Positions 54,411 to 63,557 are shown, numbered from the stretch's first letter. The stretch: DNA of 64,000 bases from Propionispira raffinosivorans DSM 20765 (GCF_000381065.1 NZ_KB905841.1:158477-222476); one strand, 5' to 3'. Made by a program: numbers and translations. The notes: generated by a model from the sequence alone, not told the origin.

Positions 54411-55565
54411 TTACTCCATTTGTTTCGCTGGTTTGCCTTTATACTGATTTTTCTCACTAAATCCCCTGCATTTCTTGCAAAAATTCGTATAACCTTTGCC
54501 ATTATAACCTAAGCGAAACTCTACAATTTCTTTTTTACGGTTATCATTAAAATTATTCAGATCAAATATCTCTTCATCCGGCTCGGGATTTATACCAGCC
54601 ACAGTCGCATAAGCATCATAATTACAACTGTGAAGCCTTCCATCACGAAGTTCCTGCCATGCTTGACAACATTCATCAAAATGTTTTTGTAATTGCTCTT
54701 CACTCCAATGAGAAAAATCTGTTTTATCAGGAGCTAAATCTATCCATTCAGCTGTTTTGTTGATATAATACCGTATTTGATATTTTTGTAGTTTTTCAAT
54801 CAGTTTTGAAAAATCCCCACTATATTGCGGAACCGCTTCACGATAGTCATCTACCGTAATTTCAACTTTACACTTACTCAATCGTTCTAGTACACTATCG
54901 TCCGGAACAATCGTGCCATTCGTAACCGTACGCAACGTATCGATACGATCTCCATAATTATGATCAATATATTCGATAATCTCTGCAATCCCCTTATAAA
55001 GCATTGGCTCTCCACCACTTACATGGAATAACATAATTTTGTCTACACATTGAAAAAACAAGTCTATATCTTTTTTTATATCCTTCCATTCTCTCACATA
55101 AAACTGCTTCGCATAAGGATTAAAGTTTAGGCAAGCCCTGCATTTGAGGTTGCATGCTGTACTTGGTAAAAAAGATATAGACGAAAAGTATACTTGATTA
55201 TATTTATAAACAAAATATATCGATAAAAACTCTTCAATTATGAAAAAATCTTGATTATGTACATACCCATTAGCCTGTAGTTGTTTAGTAATTGCACCGC
55301 GCTGAATTTGAGATACCGTAATCACGATACCTGTCTTTTTTGGGGTAAAGTCTATCGCATCCAACGATTCGCAGTTATACCCTACAAAGACTTCCCCATG
55401 CTTTTGTCGATTGTTATCGATAAAGCCTTTGATGGTTATTTCTTTACTCATAATATTGATAAACTGTTTTCCATAATCTCCTGCACCAAAGAAATAAAAC
55501 TCCATTTTTTCCTGCATCGTTTTATATACAGCATCAAATTCATGTCCTTGCTTTGTCCATTTCAT
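54411..55565 (-). CDS. Rossmann module - radical SAM fusion
   Basis: The 384-residue protein has the Rossmann module at about 20-112 (FYFFGAGDYGKQFINIM, FIDNNRQKHGEVFVG, IVITVSQIQRGAITKQL), then a radical SAM domain from about 130: ACNLKCRAC is the cluster motif and HVSGGEPMLYKGI the SAM-binding block. Several later cysteines (CCQAW, HSCNY, CKKCRGF) suggest a SPASM-like auxiliary cluster site. The substrate is unknown. The activase gene follows directly, so it is probably part of the same radical pathway. ATG 55565 with GGGGTG seven bases upstream is preferred to GTG 55580. Confidence 0.85.
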   Translation of the reverse strand: MKWTKQGHEFDAVYKTMQEKMEFYFFGAGDYGKQFINIMSKEITIKGFIDNNRQKHGEVFVGYNCESLDAIDFTPKKTGIVITVSQIQRGAITKQLQANGYVHNQDFFIIEEFLSIYFVYKYNQVYFSSISFLPSTACNLKCRACLNFNPYAKQFYVREWKDIKKDIDLFFQCVDKIMLFHVSGGEPMLYKGIAEIIEYIDHNYGDRIDTLRTVTNGTIVPDDSVLERLSKCKVEITVDDYREAVPQYSGDFSKLIEKLQKYQIRYYINKTAEWIDLAPDKTDFSHWSEEQLQKHFDECCQAWQELRDGRLHSCNYDAYATVAGINPEPDEEIFDLNNFNDNRKKEIVEFRLGYNGKGYTNFCKKCRGFSEKNQYKGKPAKQME

Positions 55566-55581
55566 CCCATTGCACCCCACA

Positions 55582-56541
55582 TCAAAGTTTATAATCTAAT
55601 ATCGTATAATATTGCCGAATTCGTTCCGAATACTGCTGATTTGTCTGCAAATATTCTTTCTGATATTCCCGCATCAAATCTGTACTATATTGCAAAACTC
55701 CTTGGTTTTTATTACGATAGGCCATCTCGGCCACCAACTCTGAACGATAAACCAAAAACCTTTTAATCCAAACAAGGATATCGTCTTTTATCTGCTTCTT
55801 TGTAAAATTTTCAATAACTATCTGATAGGTACGCAGTATATCGCCCCACAGCACCTCATCTTCCGAATGATAGGTCGAGGTTTCACGCTGATAATAATGA
55901 TAAAAGGATTGGTCGATATATATGGTTCTGTGTGTATTCAATATCACTTCAGAAAAATACAATATATCTCCACCTATCTTTAACTTGTCATCAAATAAAA
56001 TCCACTCTTTATTTTTATTCTGCAAAATTTCTCTTTTATAAATTTTACACCAAATATAACCTGTAAATCCCCTATAATCATCCCGACGATATACATACTC
56101 CATTAACCGATGCCGTCCAAAGACATTTGTGGCAACAGACAAATTATTAATAGCTCTTCGGCTGACTGTATCCGTATCGATATAATATCCGGCAGCTACC
56201 ATATCTACTCTATATTGCTCTAATGCAGTTATTAAAGTCATATACATCTCAGGTTCAATCCAATCATCACAATCTACAAATGTGACATAATCTCCTGTAC
56301 ACATTCTCAATCCACAATTTCTAGCGTTACTTTCCCCGCCATTTTTTTTATGAATAGCAATCAGTCTCTTGTCTCTTGCAGCAAATTCATCAACAATTTC
56401 TTCACTTCCATCAAAAGAGCCATCATCTATACATATGATTTCTAAATTTTTATAAGTTTGTTTACATATACTTTGTAAACATTTCCTCAAATATAAAACT
56501 GTATTATAAACAGGAATAATAATTGAAATTTTGCTATTCAT
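55582..56541 (-). CDS. family 2 glycosyltransferase
   Basis: The 319-residue inverting GT-A transferase opens KISIIIPVYNTVLYLRKCLQSI, has IICIDDGSFDGSEEIV, NARNCGLRMCTGDYVTFVDCDDW (the DxD block reads DCDD) and a later CKIYKREIL with the YHYYQRETSTYH region common in capsule GT2 proteins. AAGGAT precedes the ATG. It is cytoplasmic with no membrane segment. Donor and acceptor cannot be told from sequence. Confidence 0.9.
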   Translation of the reverse strand: MNSKISIIIPVYNTVLYLRKCLQSICKQTYKNLEIICIDDGSFDGSEEIVDEFAARDKRLIAIHKKNGGESNARNCGLRMCTGDYVTFVDCDDWIEPEMYMTLITALEQYRVDMVAAGYYIDTDTVSRRAINNLSVATNVFGRHRLMEYVYRRDDYRGFTGYIWCKIYKREILQNKNKEWILFDDKLKIGGDILYFSEVILNTHRTIYIDQSFYHYYQRETSTYHSEDEVLWGDILRTYQIVIENFTKKQIKDDILVWIKRFLVYRSELVAEMAYRNKNQGVLQYSTDLMREYQKEYLQTNQQYSERIRQYYTILDYKL

Positions 56542-56568
56542 TACAAGTATCCTTACTTTTAAAATATT

Positions 56569-57378
56569 TTATAATAGTTTCAAATCTGACACAGGATGTA
56601 CTTTTCGATTTTCAATTGGGGGGAATTTCATAAAATCACCAAACTTAAAGCTCAAATACTCCTGATAATCTTTTATTCCTCGAAATACATATTTTTCGAA
56701 TTTTATATCAATACTCTCTTTATACCATTTTCGATAATAGCCATATTCTGCATTTGGTGTGGGAAACAACAAAATACGAACCATTTTTGTTGTTTCTTCA
56801 TTACAACATACTACAAACTTATCATAATGGTTAAAAATTATGTTTCGTGGAATTTCACTTAATAAAGCATAACATTTACGCATAAAAAAGCTTTTATCAG
56901 CTATTCTACCAACTTCAGACCATAATGCTTTACGAATACAAAAGCAATGAAAATTATGCCAACAACGCTTTAAGTAATTATCCGGCACTCCATCAAGGGG
57001 AAAAACATCAATAAATACACCTTGCTCATAAGGCATATGTTCTTGATGTTCCCGAAGAAAGAGTGTATTTTTTCGTCTTAACTTCCCATATCCCCAACGA
57101 TAGCCTTCTGTGTTTCTATGATCTTGAAAATAGAATCGTTCTTCATCTAATTCTATCTCACAAGCCGTCCGAAATTTTTCATATTCTGAACGTAAAAAAG
57201 CCACATCAGCATCATCATCCCATGGAATATAGCCACCATGGCGTACAGCACCTAACAAAGTTCCCGCAATAATATTGTATTGTATACCACATTTTTTACA
57301 GATTCGGTCAACTTCACTCAACATGTCGAGTTGAACCAATTGCAATTTTCTAATTGTCTTATCATCTATCTCAATCAA
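56569..57378 (-). CDS. LicD-family phosphotransferase
   Basis: The 269-residue protein is a single LicD domain. The diagnostic block is IAGTLLGAVRHGGYIPWDDDADVAF split across two lines of the motif, followed by GYGKLRRKNTLFL and VFIDVFPLDGVPD. LicD proteins transfer phosphorylcholine or similar phosphate-linked groups from CDP-activated donors to glycans. The start is TTG at 57378 with GGTGGG six bases upstream. The CDP donor could come from either TagD fusion in the cluster. Confidence 0.9.
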   Translation of the reverse strand: MIEIDDKTIRKLQLVQLDMLSEVDRICKKCGIQYNIIAGTLLGAVRHGGYIPWDDDADVAFLRSEYEKFRTACEIELDEERFYFQDHRNTEGYRWGYGKLRRKNTLFLREHQEHMPYEQGVFIDVFPLDGVPDNYLKRCWHNFHCFCIRKALWSEVGRIADKSFFMRKCYALLSEIPRNIIFNHYDKFVVCCNEETTKMVRILLFPTPNAEYGYYRKWYKESIDIKFEKYVFRGIKDYQEYLSFKFGDFMKFPPIENRKVHPVSDLKLL

Positions 57379-57399
57379 TATCTTCCCACCTAATCTTTA

Positions 57400-58170
57400 T
57401 CATTTAACTCGGAAAGGAATAATACTATAATCTCCATCAGCAATCTTCCTTGCATGATCCGGGCAGTCCGTAAAAATAGCATCTACTCCGGCTTCACACA
57501 TCCATTTCATATCGGTCTTTACATCGACAGTCCAGACATTGACACTCAGTCCTGCTACATGACATTTTTCAATGAATCCTGTTTTTTTTGCAATGCTGAC
57601 TGGGGGGTGAATCGCTGTCGCCTGTAAATTCGCTGGATAATGAGGAATATCAATAAAATCCTCACCACATAAAAGGCCGATTTCTGCTTGCGGATTAATT
57701 TCTTTTATTCGTTTTAATGAATAATGATTAAATGATGAATATAATACCCGGTTTTCCAAGCCAAACTGCCTTACTAACTCTAGCGTTTTTTCTTCTAAAC
57801 AAGGATAATATATCAATCCCGTTTTCAATTCTATATTCATTGTCAATTTATTATTTTGCATCCAGTAAAACAATTCCGTCAGCGTTGGAATTTCGGTAAA
57901 ACCATATTCTGGATGCACTTGACCAAAATTCATTTGTTTCAATTCCTGCAATGAAAAATCTTTAACCCACCCGTGCTGATCACTGACCCTGTCAATACGT
58001 TCATCATGCACAATTACAATTTCACCGTCTTGAGTAAGTTGCACATCAAATTCGATTCCATCAGCCTTCATATCCCAAGCTTTTTGAAATGCTTTCATCG
58101 TATTTTCCGGTGCATACTGTGTATCCCAACCAGATGCACCACGGTGTGCCCATACTTGTGGTTTCTTCAT
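57400..58170 (-). CDS. glycerophosphodiester phosphodiesterase family protein
   Basis: The 256-residue TIM barrel starts with VWAHRGASGWDTQYAPENT (catalytic His-Arg, then the Glu-Asn-Thr), with GIEFDVQLTQDG (metal Glu and Asp), VIVHDERIDR (second catalytic His) and INIELK-like MNIELKTG. The closing VNVWTVD is also typical. There is no signal peptide, so it is cytoplasmic. GGAG lies ten bases before the ATG. In this setting it may recycle or edit glycerophosphodiester-linked glycan intermediates. Confidence 0.9.
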   Translation of the reverse strand: MKKPQVWAHRGASGWDTQYAPENTMKAFQKAWDMKADGIEFDVQLTQDGEIVIVHDERIDRVSDQHGWVKDFSLQELKQMNFGQVHPEYGFTEIPTLTELFYWMQNNKLTMNIELKTGLIYYPCLEEKTLELVRQFGLENRVLYSSFNHYSLKRIKEINPQAEIGLLCGEDFIDIPHYPANLQATAIHPPVSIAKKTGFIEKCHVAGLSVNVWTVDVKTDMKWMCEAGVDAIFTDCPDHARKIADGDYSIIPFRVK

Positions 58171-58186
58171 AATAATAATACTCCAT

Positions 58187-59539
58187 CTATTTTCTATTTG
58201 CTAAAAATTTTTCCATAACTTCTGCTAAAGCAATAGATTCTCTTTTACTTAATTTAAATTCATCATGTCGGTACCCATTGATTGTCGAAACAAAATCACT
58301 CAATTCATATCTTAGCCCATCACCTAAAAATTTCGTAAACACCTTTTCATTTTGATTAAAATCTTCGTAACAAATTTCAAAAGACTTTGTTTTCCACCAC
58401 GGTGCTTCCACCATAATGTATCCTTTGGTTCCTGAAATCAACAAATGTCCATCCGACTTTACCGTAAGTCCCGTTTTGGACGTTGCAATACTTTTATCAT
58501 ATTTGAAATACGCCTTTGTATACGTATCAATGCCATTCTCAGCCGTAAAGCTGTCAAAGCGAATATCGTGAAAATCAGTCCCAAGCAATTTAATAATTGC
58601 CAATACCGTATAACTGCCAAACTCAGTAAAGCTGCCACCATTTTCTATATCAATCATTTCTCTCAAATGTGCTGCAGTTAAACGAGTAAAACAAGATTCT
58701 ACATCGTATATTTCACCAATTACACCACTTTTTGCAAGACTTAACAAGCGAATAAATCCAGGTATATAAGCTGTTTTTATGCCTTCCATGAGAATGCATT
58801 TTTGTTTTTTCGCCAAATCAAATAATTCTTCGGCCTGTGCTTTTTCTAATACCATCGGTTTTTCACATAAAACATGTTTTCCATGTAACAAGGCATTTTT
58901 TATATAACCATAATGCGTTTTATGGGGTGAAGCAATATTAACAGCATCCACTTTTTCATATAATTCTTCTTCATTGTCCGTAGCAAAATCGAGACTGTGC
59001 TGCTTGGCAAAATTCTCGGCACTTTCAATATTCGGATTATAAACCCCTTCGACATTCAAGCCGCTTACATATTTTGCCTCTGGGATAAAACGTTGGGCGA
59101 TACGTCCTGACCCGACCATCCCCAGTCGAATAATTTTATAATTTTGTTCTCGTCGCATCGTACTTGAAATTCCTTTTGTCCGGTCTAAATAAACCACGTC
59201 ACAGAGATCTTTCAAATAATCGAAATTTCCTAGCCAATCTGAACCGATCGCAAACGTATCAATTTGGTATTTCTGTATATCTTCCACTTTTTGTCCAACA
59301 TGATCTTCAATAATAACCTCATCTGCAAACCCAGTCTTTTTTACATTTTCAATACGTTCCATCAAAGAGTCTATCACATTAAGTTTTCCACGATTTTCAT
59401 CAAAATGTTCGGTTGTTACACCAACGATTAAATAATCACCAAGTGCCTTCGCCCGCTGCAATAGACTATAATGACCCTCATGAAATAAATCAAACGATCC
59501 ATACGTGATTACTTTTTTTATAAATTTATCATCCTTCAT
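58187..59539 (-). CDS. TagD-like cytidylyltransferase - Gfo/Idh/MocA oxidoreductase fusion
   Basis: The 450-residue bifunctional protein has a nucleotidyltransferase domain (1-132: YGSFDLFHEGH, with His20 and His23; ISSTMRR at about 124-130) and an NAD(P)-dependent oxidoreductase domain (136-450: RLGMVGSGRIAQRF, AVNIASPHKTHYGYI, HVLCEKPMVLEKAQ, GGSFTEFGSY). It is reminiscent of the TarI/TarJ logic: a reductase making an alditol phosphate and a cytidylyltransferase activating it, but with different reductase chemistry. ATG 59539 overlaps the previous stop (ATGA). The longer frame up to 59620 overlaps the metallophosphoesterase and was rejected. Confidence 0.88.
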   Translation of the reverse strand: MKDDKFIKKVITYGSFDLFHEGHYSLLQRAKALGDYLIVGVTTEHFDENRGKLNVIDSLMERIENVKKTGFADEVIIEDHVGQKVEDIQKYQIDTFAIGSDWLGNFDYLKDLCDVVYLDRTKGISSTMRREQNYKIIRLGMVGSGRIAQRFIPEAKYVSGLNVEGVYNPNIESAENFAKQHSLDFATDNEEELYEKVDAVNIASPHKTHYGYIKNALLHGKHVLCEKPMVLEKAQAEELFDLAKKQKCILMEGIKTAYIPGFIRLLSLAKSGVIGEIYDVESCFTRLTAAHLREMIDIENGGSFTEFGSYTVLAIIKLLGTDFHDIRFDSFTAENGIDTYTKAYFKYDKSIATSKTGLTVKSDGHLLISGTKGYIMVEAPWWKTKSFEICYEDFNQNEKVFTKFLGDGLRYELSDFVSTINGYRHDEFKLSKRESIALAEVMEKFLANRK

Positions 59540-60867
59540 CCCACCACTCGATCCTTTCCTGCTCCAAAACGAACAAATTGCAATTGCTTTTCTCCGCCTT
59601 TGATGATAAGTGCATCCCATAAATCCTGACTTGTTTCGTGCAGTTCCCTCTTTGGTGTAAACGTGCCTATCGGTTTTTTTTCCTGCATGTCTTCACATTT
59701 TGCACAACCAATAGAAACAATAGGAATTGCGCTTCCCTGAAAAATATAGTCCGCATGCGTGTGTCCATGAATGTATGCCAAAATATTATTATATTGTTTT
59801 TGGTGCTTCTCCATGACATCTATCAGCAAATCCCCATTGCGTATCGCAGATGCCCAATAATCCAATTTTGCCAAAGGTGCCATATGCGCAAAAAGCACGA
59901 TTACAGTTTCTACTGGTGTATTTTGCAGCGTTTTTCGCAACCATTCGATTTGTACTAAATCAAAACCGTAACGAAGTTTCTCTGTATTTTCATAAGCACT
60001 TAGAAAAAAGCAACGTACATGCTGTTTTTTGTAATCCACAAAATAATAAGGATATTCCATATTCATTCTATAACGTTCGCGATCGCTCTGATAAAGATAC
60101 ACTTGTTCAGAAATAGTCATTACATCGGGATTACCGGCAAAATAGTTTGCATCATGATTTCCTAACACGACATGAAGGGGCACAGCCATTTTTCTTAAAT
60201 CATCCAATATGTTTCTCACATACGTGTAAGTGATTTCACGAGGTACCATGCCATCCGTCAAATCACCAAGATGAACCACACCGTCAAAGCCAGCTCGCCA
60301 ATGCACCGTTTGAAGATTTGCTACCGTATCTTCCCACGTACCATTCACGGTATAGTGTGTGTCTGAGAGTACGGCCAAAACCAATGAATTTTCTTTTTTT
60401 AAGTCCTTTATAGATTCTACGGTATCCTCTATTTCTTTCTGGAAACACGGTCGCGGTTTTTTTTCTTGCTGAGCCGTTGAATAAAAACAGATGATATCGT
60501 TTATAGCATCTGCTTCCTGTGCAGAAAAGATCTTACCATCTACACGTTTTAAGCATATACGAAAGTATCGGCTATCTTGAAACACATATTCTTTCTGACG
60601 ATATGTATCTCCACCAAGGTCACCAGCATACGTCGTCCAACTCTCTTCCGGTGCATAGTCATAGCTGTGCCGATATTTTTCATCAAAATCAAGTGTATAT
60701 GTTGCTACATTAAAATAATATTTTTTATTAAGTAGCACAATTCGACTTCCTTTTGCTGTCAAATAAAAATAGCAACTAGACATTCGATCCGGTTGATTGT
60801 TCCCTGTTCTTCCCGTTGAGGCATAAATCGTGACACCTGCTTTGACAGTAAATTTTACCCTATTCAT
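59536..60867 (-). CDS. metallophosphoesterase with N-terminal beta domain
   Basis: The 443-residue protein has an N-terminal beta-rich domain (about 1-130, with YDYAPEESWTTYAGDLGGDTYRQ), followed by a calcineurin-like phosphoesterase domain. The metal motifs are LSDTHY, LGDLTDGM, LGNHDA, FAHMAP and IHGHTHAD, a full set. No signal peptide is present. GGAG lies nine bases before the ATG, which directly follows the TagB-like gene. It may hydrolyse a phosphodiester or phosphomonoester in polymer synthesis or turnover. The N-terminal domain could bind carbohydrate, which is a guess. Confidence 0.87.
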   Translation of the reverse strand: MNRVKFTVKAGVTIYASTGRTGNNQPDRMSSCYFYLTAKGSRIVLLNKKYYFNVATYTLDFDEKYRHSYDYAPEESWTTYAGDLGGDTYRQKEYVFQDSRYFRICLKRVDGKIFSAQEADAINDIICFYSTAQQEKKPRPCFQKEIEDTVESIKDLKKENSLVLAVLSDTHYTVNGTWEDTVANLQTVHWRAGFDGVVHLGDLTDGMVPREITYTYVRNILDDLRKMAVPLHVVLGNHDANYFAGNPDVMTISEQVYLYQSDRERYRMNMEYPYYFVDYKKQHVRCFFLSAYENTEKLRYGFDLVQIEWLRKTLQNTPVETVIVLFAHMAPLAKLDYWASAIRNGDLLIDVMEKHQKQYNNILAYIHGHTHADYIFQGSAIPIVSIGCAKCEDMQEKKPIGTFTPKRELHETSQDLWDALIIKGGEKQLQFVRFGAGKDRVVG

Positions 60868-63438
60868 TTATATTTGCTCCATAATATATTGATGTACTTT
60901 TTTTCCACAATTTCCATCTGCATTTACAATGTTTTCTGCAAATGCCGCCTTTTGCTTGATTTTATCATGATCCTCGTGAAGAACATATTCTATAAAACTG
61001 GTAACATTTCGCCAAAGGTGATTTTCATTCGTTGCATAAGGAACATCTTGACCAATCGCTCCAAAAGATTTTGTCATTGGTGTCGAAAGCATCTCCATCT
61101 TTTCTGCTGACAATCGACATGGTTGTAACCTGCAGGTTCTCGTTATTGTATCAAATATCACTAAACTACGATCATAAGCTGACAAAGCTAAAATTTTATT
61201 ATCCCCATATGTTACAGCATTGAAAAAATTATCTTGCTGCATATAAAAATTTGTTTTGCGATCAGAAATAGAATAAGACAGACCTATATCCACTTTTTCG
61301 ATTTTTCCACTTTTCGTGTCAAACCGTAAAACCATATTGCCATAACGTGGAAATAGCCATATTGCACCATTTACTTTGGTTGCTCCGCTAAATTGATACA
61401 TTTGACCATTATCCCAATTCTGCATACAACTATATTCTGTCGGATAGATATCATAAAATTCGCAAGTATTTGTTTTTCGATTCCATTTTCGTATGCACTT
61501 GGTTTTCCAAGGAATCAACCAATACGTATCCAAATCAACTTCTGCCTCTATTATCCTCCAGCAATCCACATTTTCTCCTGGAAGATCATAAATATGATAG
61601 TCTCGTGTTTCCATATCAAACTCTATGATTTTATTAACTTGTAAAGCTGGAAGTAAAAGACGATTTTCTATTATACATTCCCATCCCAAAAGCTCTTCAT
61701 GTTGGGCATGTTGATATGGCAAAAGTTCCTTTATACATTTTGTATAATATATGCATTCACCTGTATTTATATCATATGACAAAATCGCCGGATACCTACA
61801 TGGAATCATAAATAAGTGTTTTTTATATGATATACTACGGCCAAAGTTTCCCCATTCTAATGCTTTTTTTAATGCCGTCGTTTTAGATATTCCCGAACTA
61901 ACATCATATTCATAAATAGACTTCGCATTCATCGGTGAAAAATAAATTTTGTCTTCAATCTTAACAAAATGAGTATATAACCCTCCGTTGACAGGAAAAG
62001 TTTCAAATTGCAATAAAGGTTTGATTTCCCCAGAATAAATATTCATCCGACACAAAGCATTATATCCTTCAGCAACAAACCATACCTCGTCTCTTTCTAT
62101 GTGCATATAATGAAATGCGATAGATGCCTTTTCCTCTAGTGTCGGCTCATTCCAAAGCATCATATCATCGGTGAAAAAAATGGGTTTGCCTGCAACGCCA
62201 AATAAATTAATAACCGAAGAACTTGATTCTCCTAAGTAGGCGTCGGCAATTGCTACCGCCATATTGATATCTGGTGTTTTATCTAATATACCTATGCGCT
62301 TTGCCAAAAATTCTTGTTCTAAATCTTTATAAGACTTATATAAATCCATCCGCATCGACTTCATTGTAGATTCAAGCAACGGATGGGGTCTGAAAAGTAG
62401 TACAATATCTTCGCGTCTGGCAAAGCAATCAAAAATATATTTCAGCTTATGCAATGCTCGCTCACCAAACTGTAAAAGCCCTGATATACTAACATTATAT
62501 AAAATTATCTTTTTCCCTTTTATAACATTTTGCCATTCTTTTGGTATTCGCTTATGCTTTTCACAAAAAAAGACTTTATCTGCCTTGGGAGACCCCAATG
62601 GCACCAGTTTTTCTTTAGGAATATAATCACTCAAATACTTTATATCCTGTTCCATTAACTGGCTACCGCCCATCGGTGCCACCTGCATTTGATCTTTTTG
62701 CACAATCATTTTGTCCATATTAAAGTAGCATGCCAATTGGGTCTGTCCTTCCGGCCACCTTTTGCTCAAAACAAAATAAGGCACATACACGAGCATGTCT
62801 GTATGTTTCTTTAACTCACTTGAATAATATTTAGGATCTACCGACGTTACCCGATTATATTCGTCATATGGATTATGTATATAAATCGCATCTGGTTTCC
62901 GCTTGGCAATATCATATTGATTAAAATCAATAACCAGTACATATTCCGGGAAAAGATCTGCTTCACAATGCCATGTGGCTGGTGATCCATCTGGATTTCG
63001 ATCACAATAAGGAATTGGCATCACATACGCATCACACTTTGCATCATCTTTAGCGGTCAACCAAATACTTTCTAAGCTGTCCCACATCGATGCCTTATAA
63101 GGTAAAAACAAAATTTCCACTTTTACTTCTGCTTCATTGGTGACATCGGTTAGCATTTTATCTAGTCCATTATAAATACCAAGAATCTCATTTTCGATAT
63201 CGCCTATATCTTTTAGCTGTTTCATTGCCAAAACAACTTGATCATAATATTGTTTATAATACAGAAACCGTTGTGGCGATAGCCCCGAGCGAAACGATTC
63301 CTGCAACGTTTCCATTGCAAGCAAGCAATCGTCTAATACTTGCAACACACGACTCGACTCTGCTGTTTGAATGTATTGCACGCCACCCCATATAGCGGGA
63401 ATCATATCCATAATCTGCTTTTGTACAATTTTCCTCAT
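60868..63438 (-). CDS. TagB/TagF-like glycerophosphotransferase fused to a propeller-like domain
   Basis: The 856-residue protein has an N-terminal helical part (1-100), a GT-B domain of the CDP-glycerol glycerophosphotransferase superfamily (about 105-425: YIHNPYDEYNR, LGSPKADKVF, IILYNVSISGLL, LLFRPHPLLES at 348-358, DINMAVAIADAYLGESSSSV at 390-409, GKPIFF), and a long beta-rich tail (430-800) of repeating strand pairs such as VWFVAEGYNALCRMNIYSGEI, IWLFPRYGNMVLRFDTKSGKI and ILALSAYDRSLVIFDTITRT. These look like blades of a beta-propeller. It should add polyol-phosphate units to the glycan. AGGCGG lies seven bases before the ATG. It is the first gene of the leftward cluster. Confidence 0.82.
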   Translation of the reverse strand: MRKIVQKQIMDMIPAIWGGVQYIQTAESSRVLQVLDDCLLAMETLQESFRSGLSPQRFLYYKQYYDQVVLAMKQLKDIGDIENEILGIYNGLDKMLTDVTNEAEVKVEILFLPYKASMWDSLESIWLTAKDDAKCDAYVMPIPYCDRNPDGSPATWHCEADLFPEYVLVIDFNQYDIAKRKPDAIYIHNPYDEYNRVTSVDPKYYSSELKKHTDMLVYVPYFVLSKRWPEGQTQLACYFNMDKMIVQKDQMQVAPMGGSQLMEQDIKYLSDYIPKEKLVPLGSPKADKVFFCEKHKRIPKEWQNVIKGKKIILYNVSISGLLQFGERALHKLKYIFDCFARREDIVLLFRPHPLLESTMKSMRMDLYKSYKDLEQEFLAKRIGILDKTPDINMAVAIADAYLGESSSSVINLFGVAGKPIFFTDDMMLWNEPTLEEKASIAFHYMHIERDEVWFVAEGYNALCRMNIYSGEIKPLLQFETFPVNGGLYTHFVKIEDKIYFSPMNAKSIYEYDVSSGISKTTALKKALEWGNFGRSISYKKHLFMIPCRYPAILSYDINTGECIYYTKCIKELLPYQHAQHEELLGWECIIENRLLLPALQVNKIIEFDMETRDYHIYDLPGENVDCWRIIEAEVDLDTYWLIPWKTKCIRKWNRKTNTCEFYDIYPTEYSCMQNWDNGQMYQFSGATKVNGAIWLFPRYGNMVLRFDTKSGKIEKVDIGLSYSISDRKTNFYMQQDNFFNAVTYGDNKILALSAYDRSLVIFDTITRTCRLQPCRLSAEKMEMLSTPMTKSFGAIGQDVPYATNENHLWRNVTSFIEYVLHEDHDKIKQKAAFAENIVNADGNCGKKVHQYIMEQI

Positions 63439-63480
63439 ATTTTAACCGCCTCGTTTGTTTGTATCTTCCATAAAATATAA

Positions 63481-63557
63481 ATTATAGTCTATCTACTATA
63501 AAAGATGATTTTTCCACTATAAATTTCAGTTTAAATTTTAAATATACTTATATTATA
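63481..63557 (-). promoter_or_regulatory. candidate promoter region of the glycan cluster
   Basis: Two perfect TATAAT hexamers lie on the minus strand (63486-63481 and 63557-63552) within 120 bases upstream of the first cluster gene. Neither has a good -35, and the interval is very A/T-rich, so the exact promoter is unsettled. Confidence 0.3.

Noticed and set aside
55281..55766. 161-codon plus-strand frame across the radical SAM/GT2 junction
   Set aside because: It overlaps two well-supported genes antisense and has no recognisable domain.
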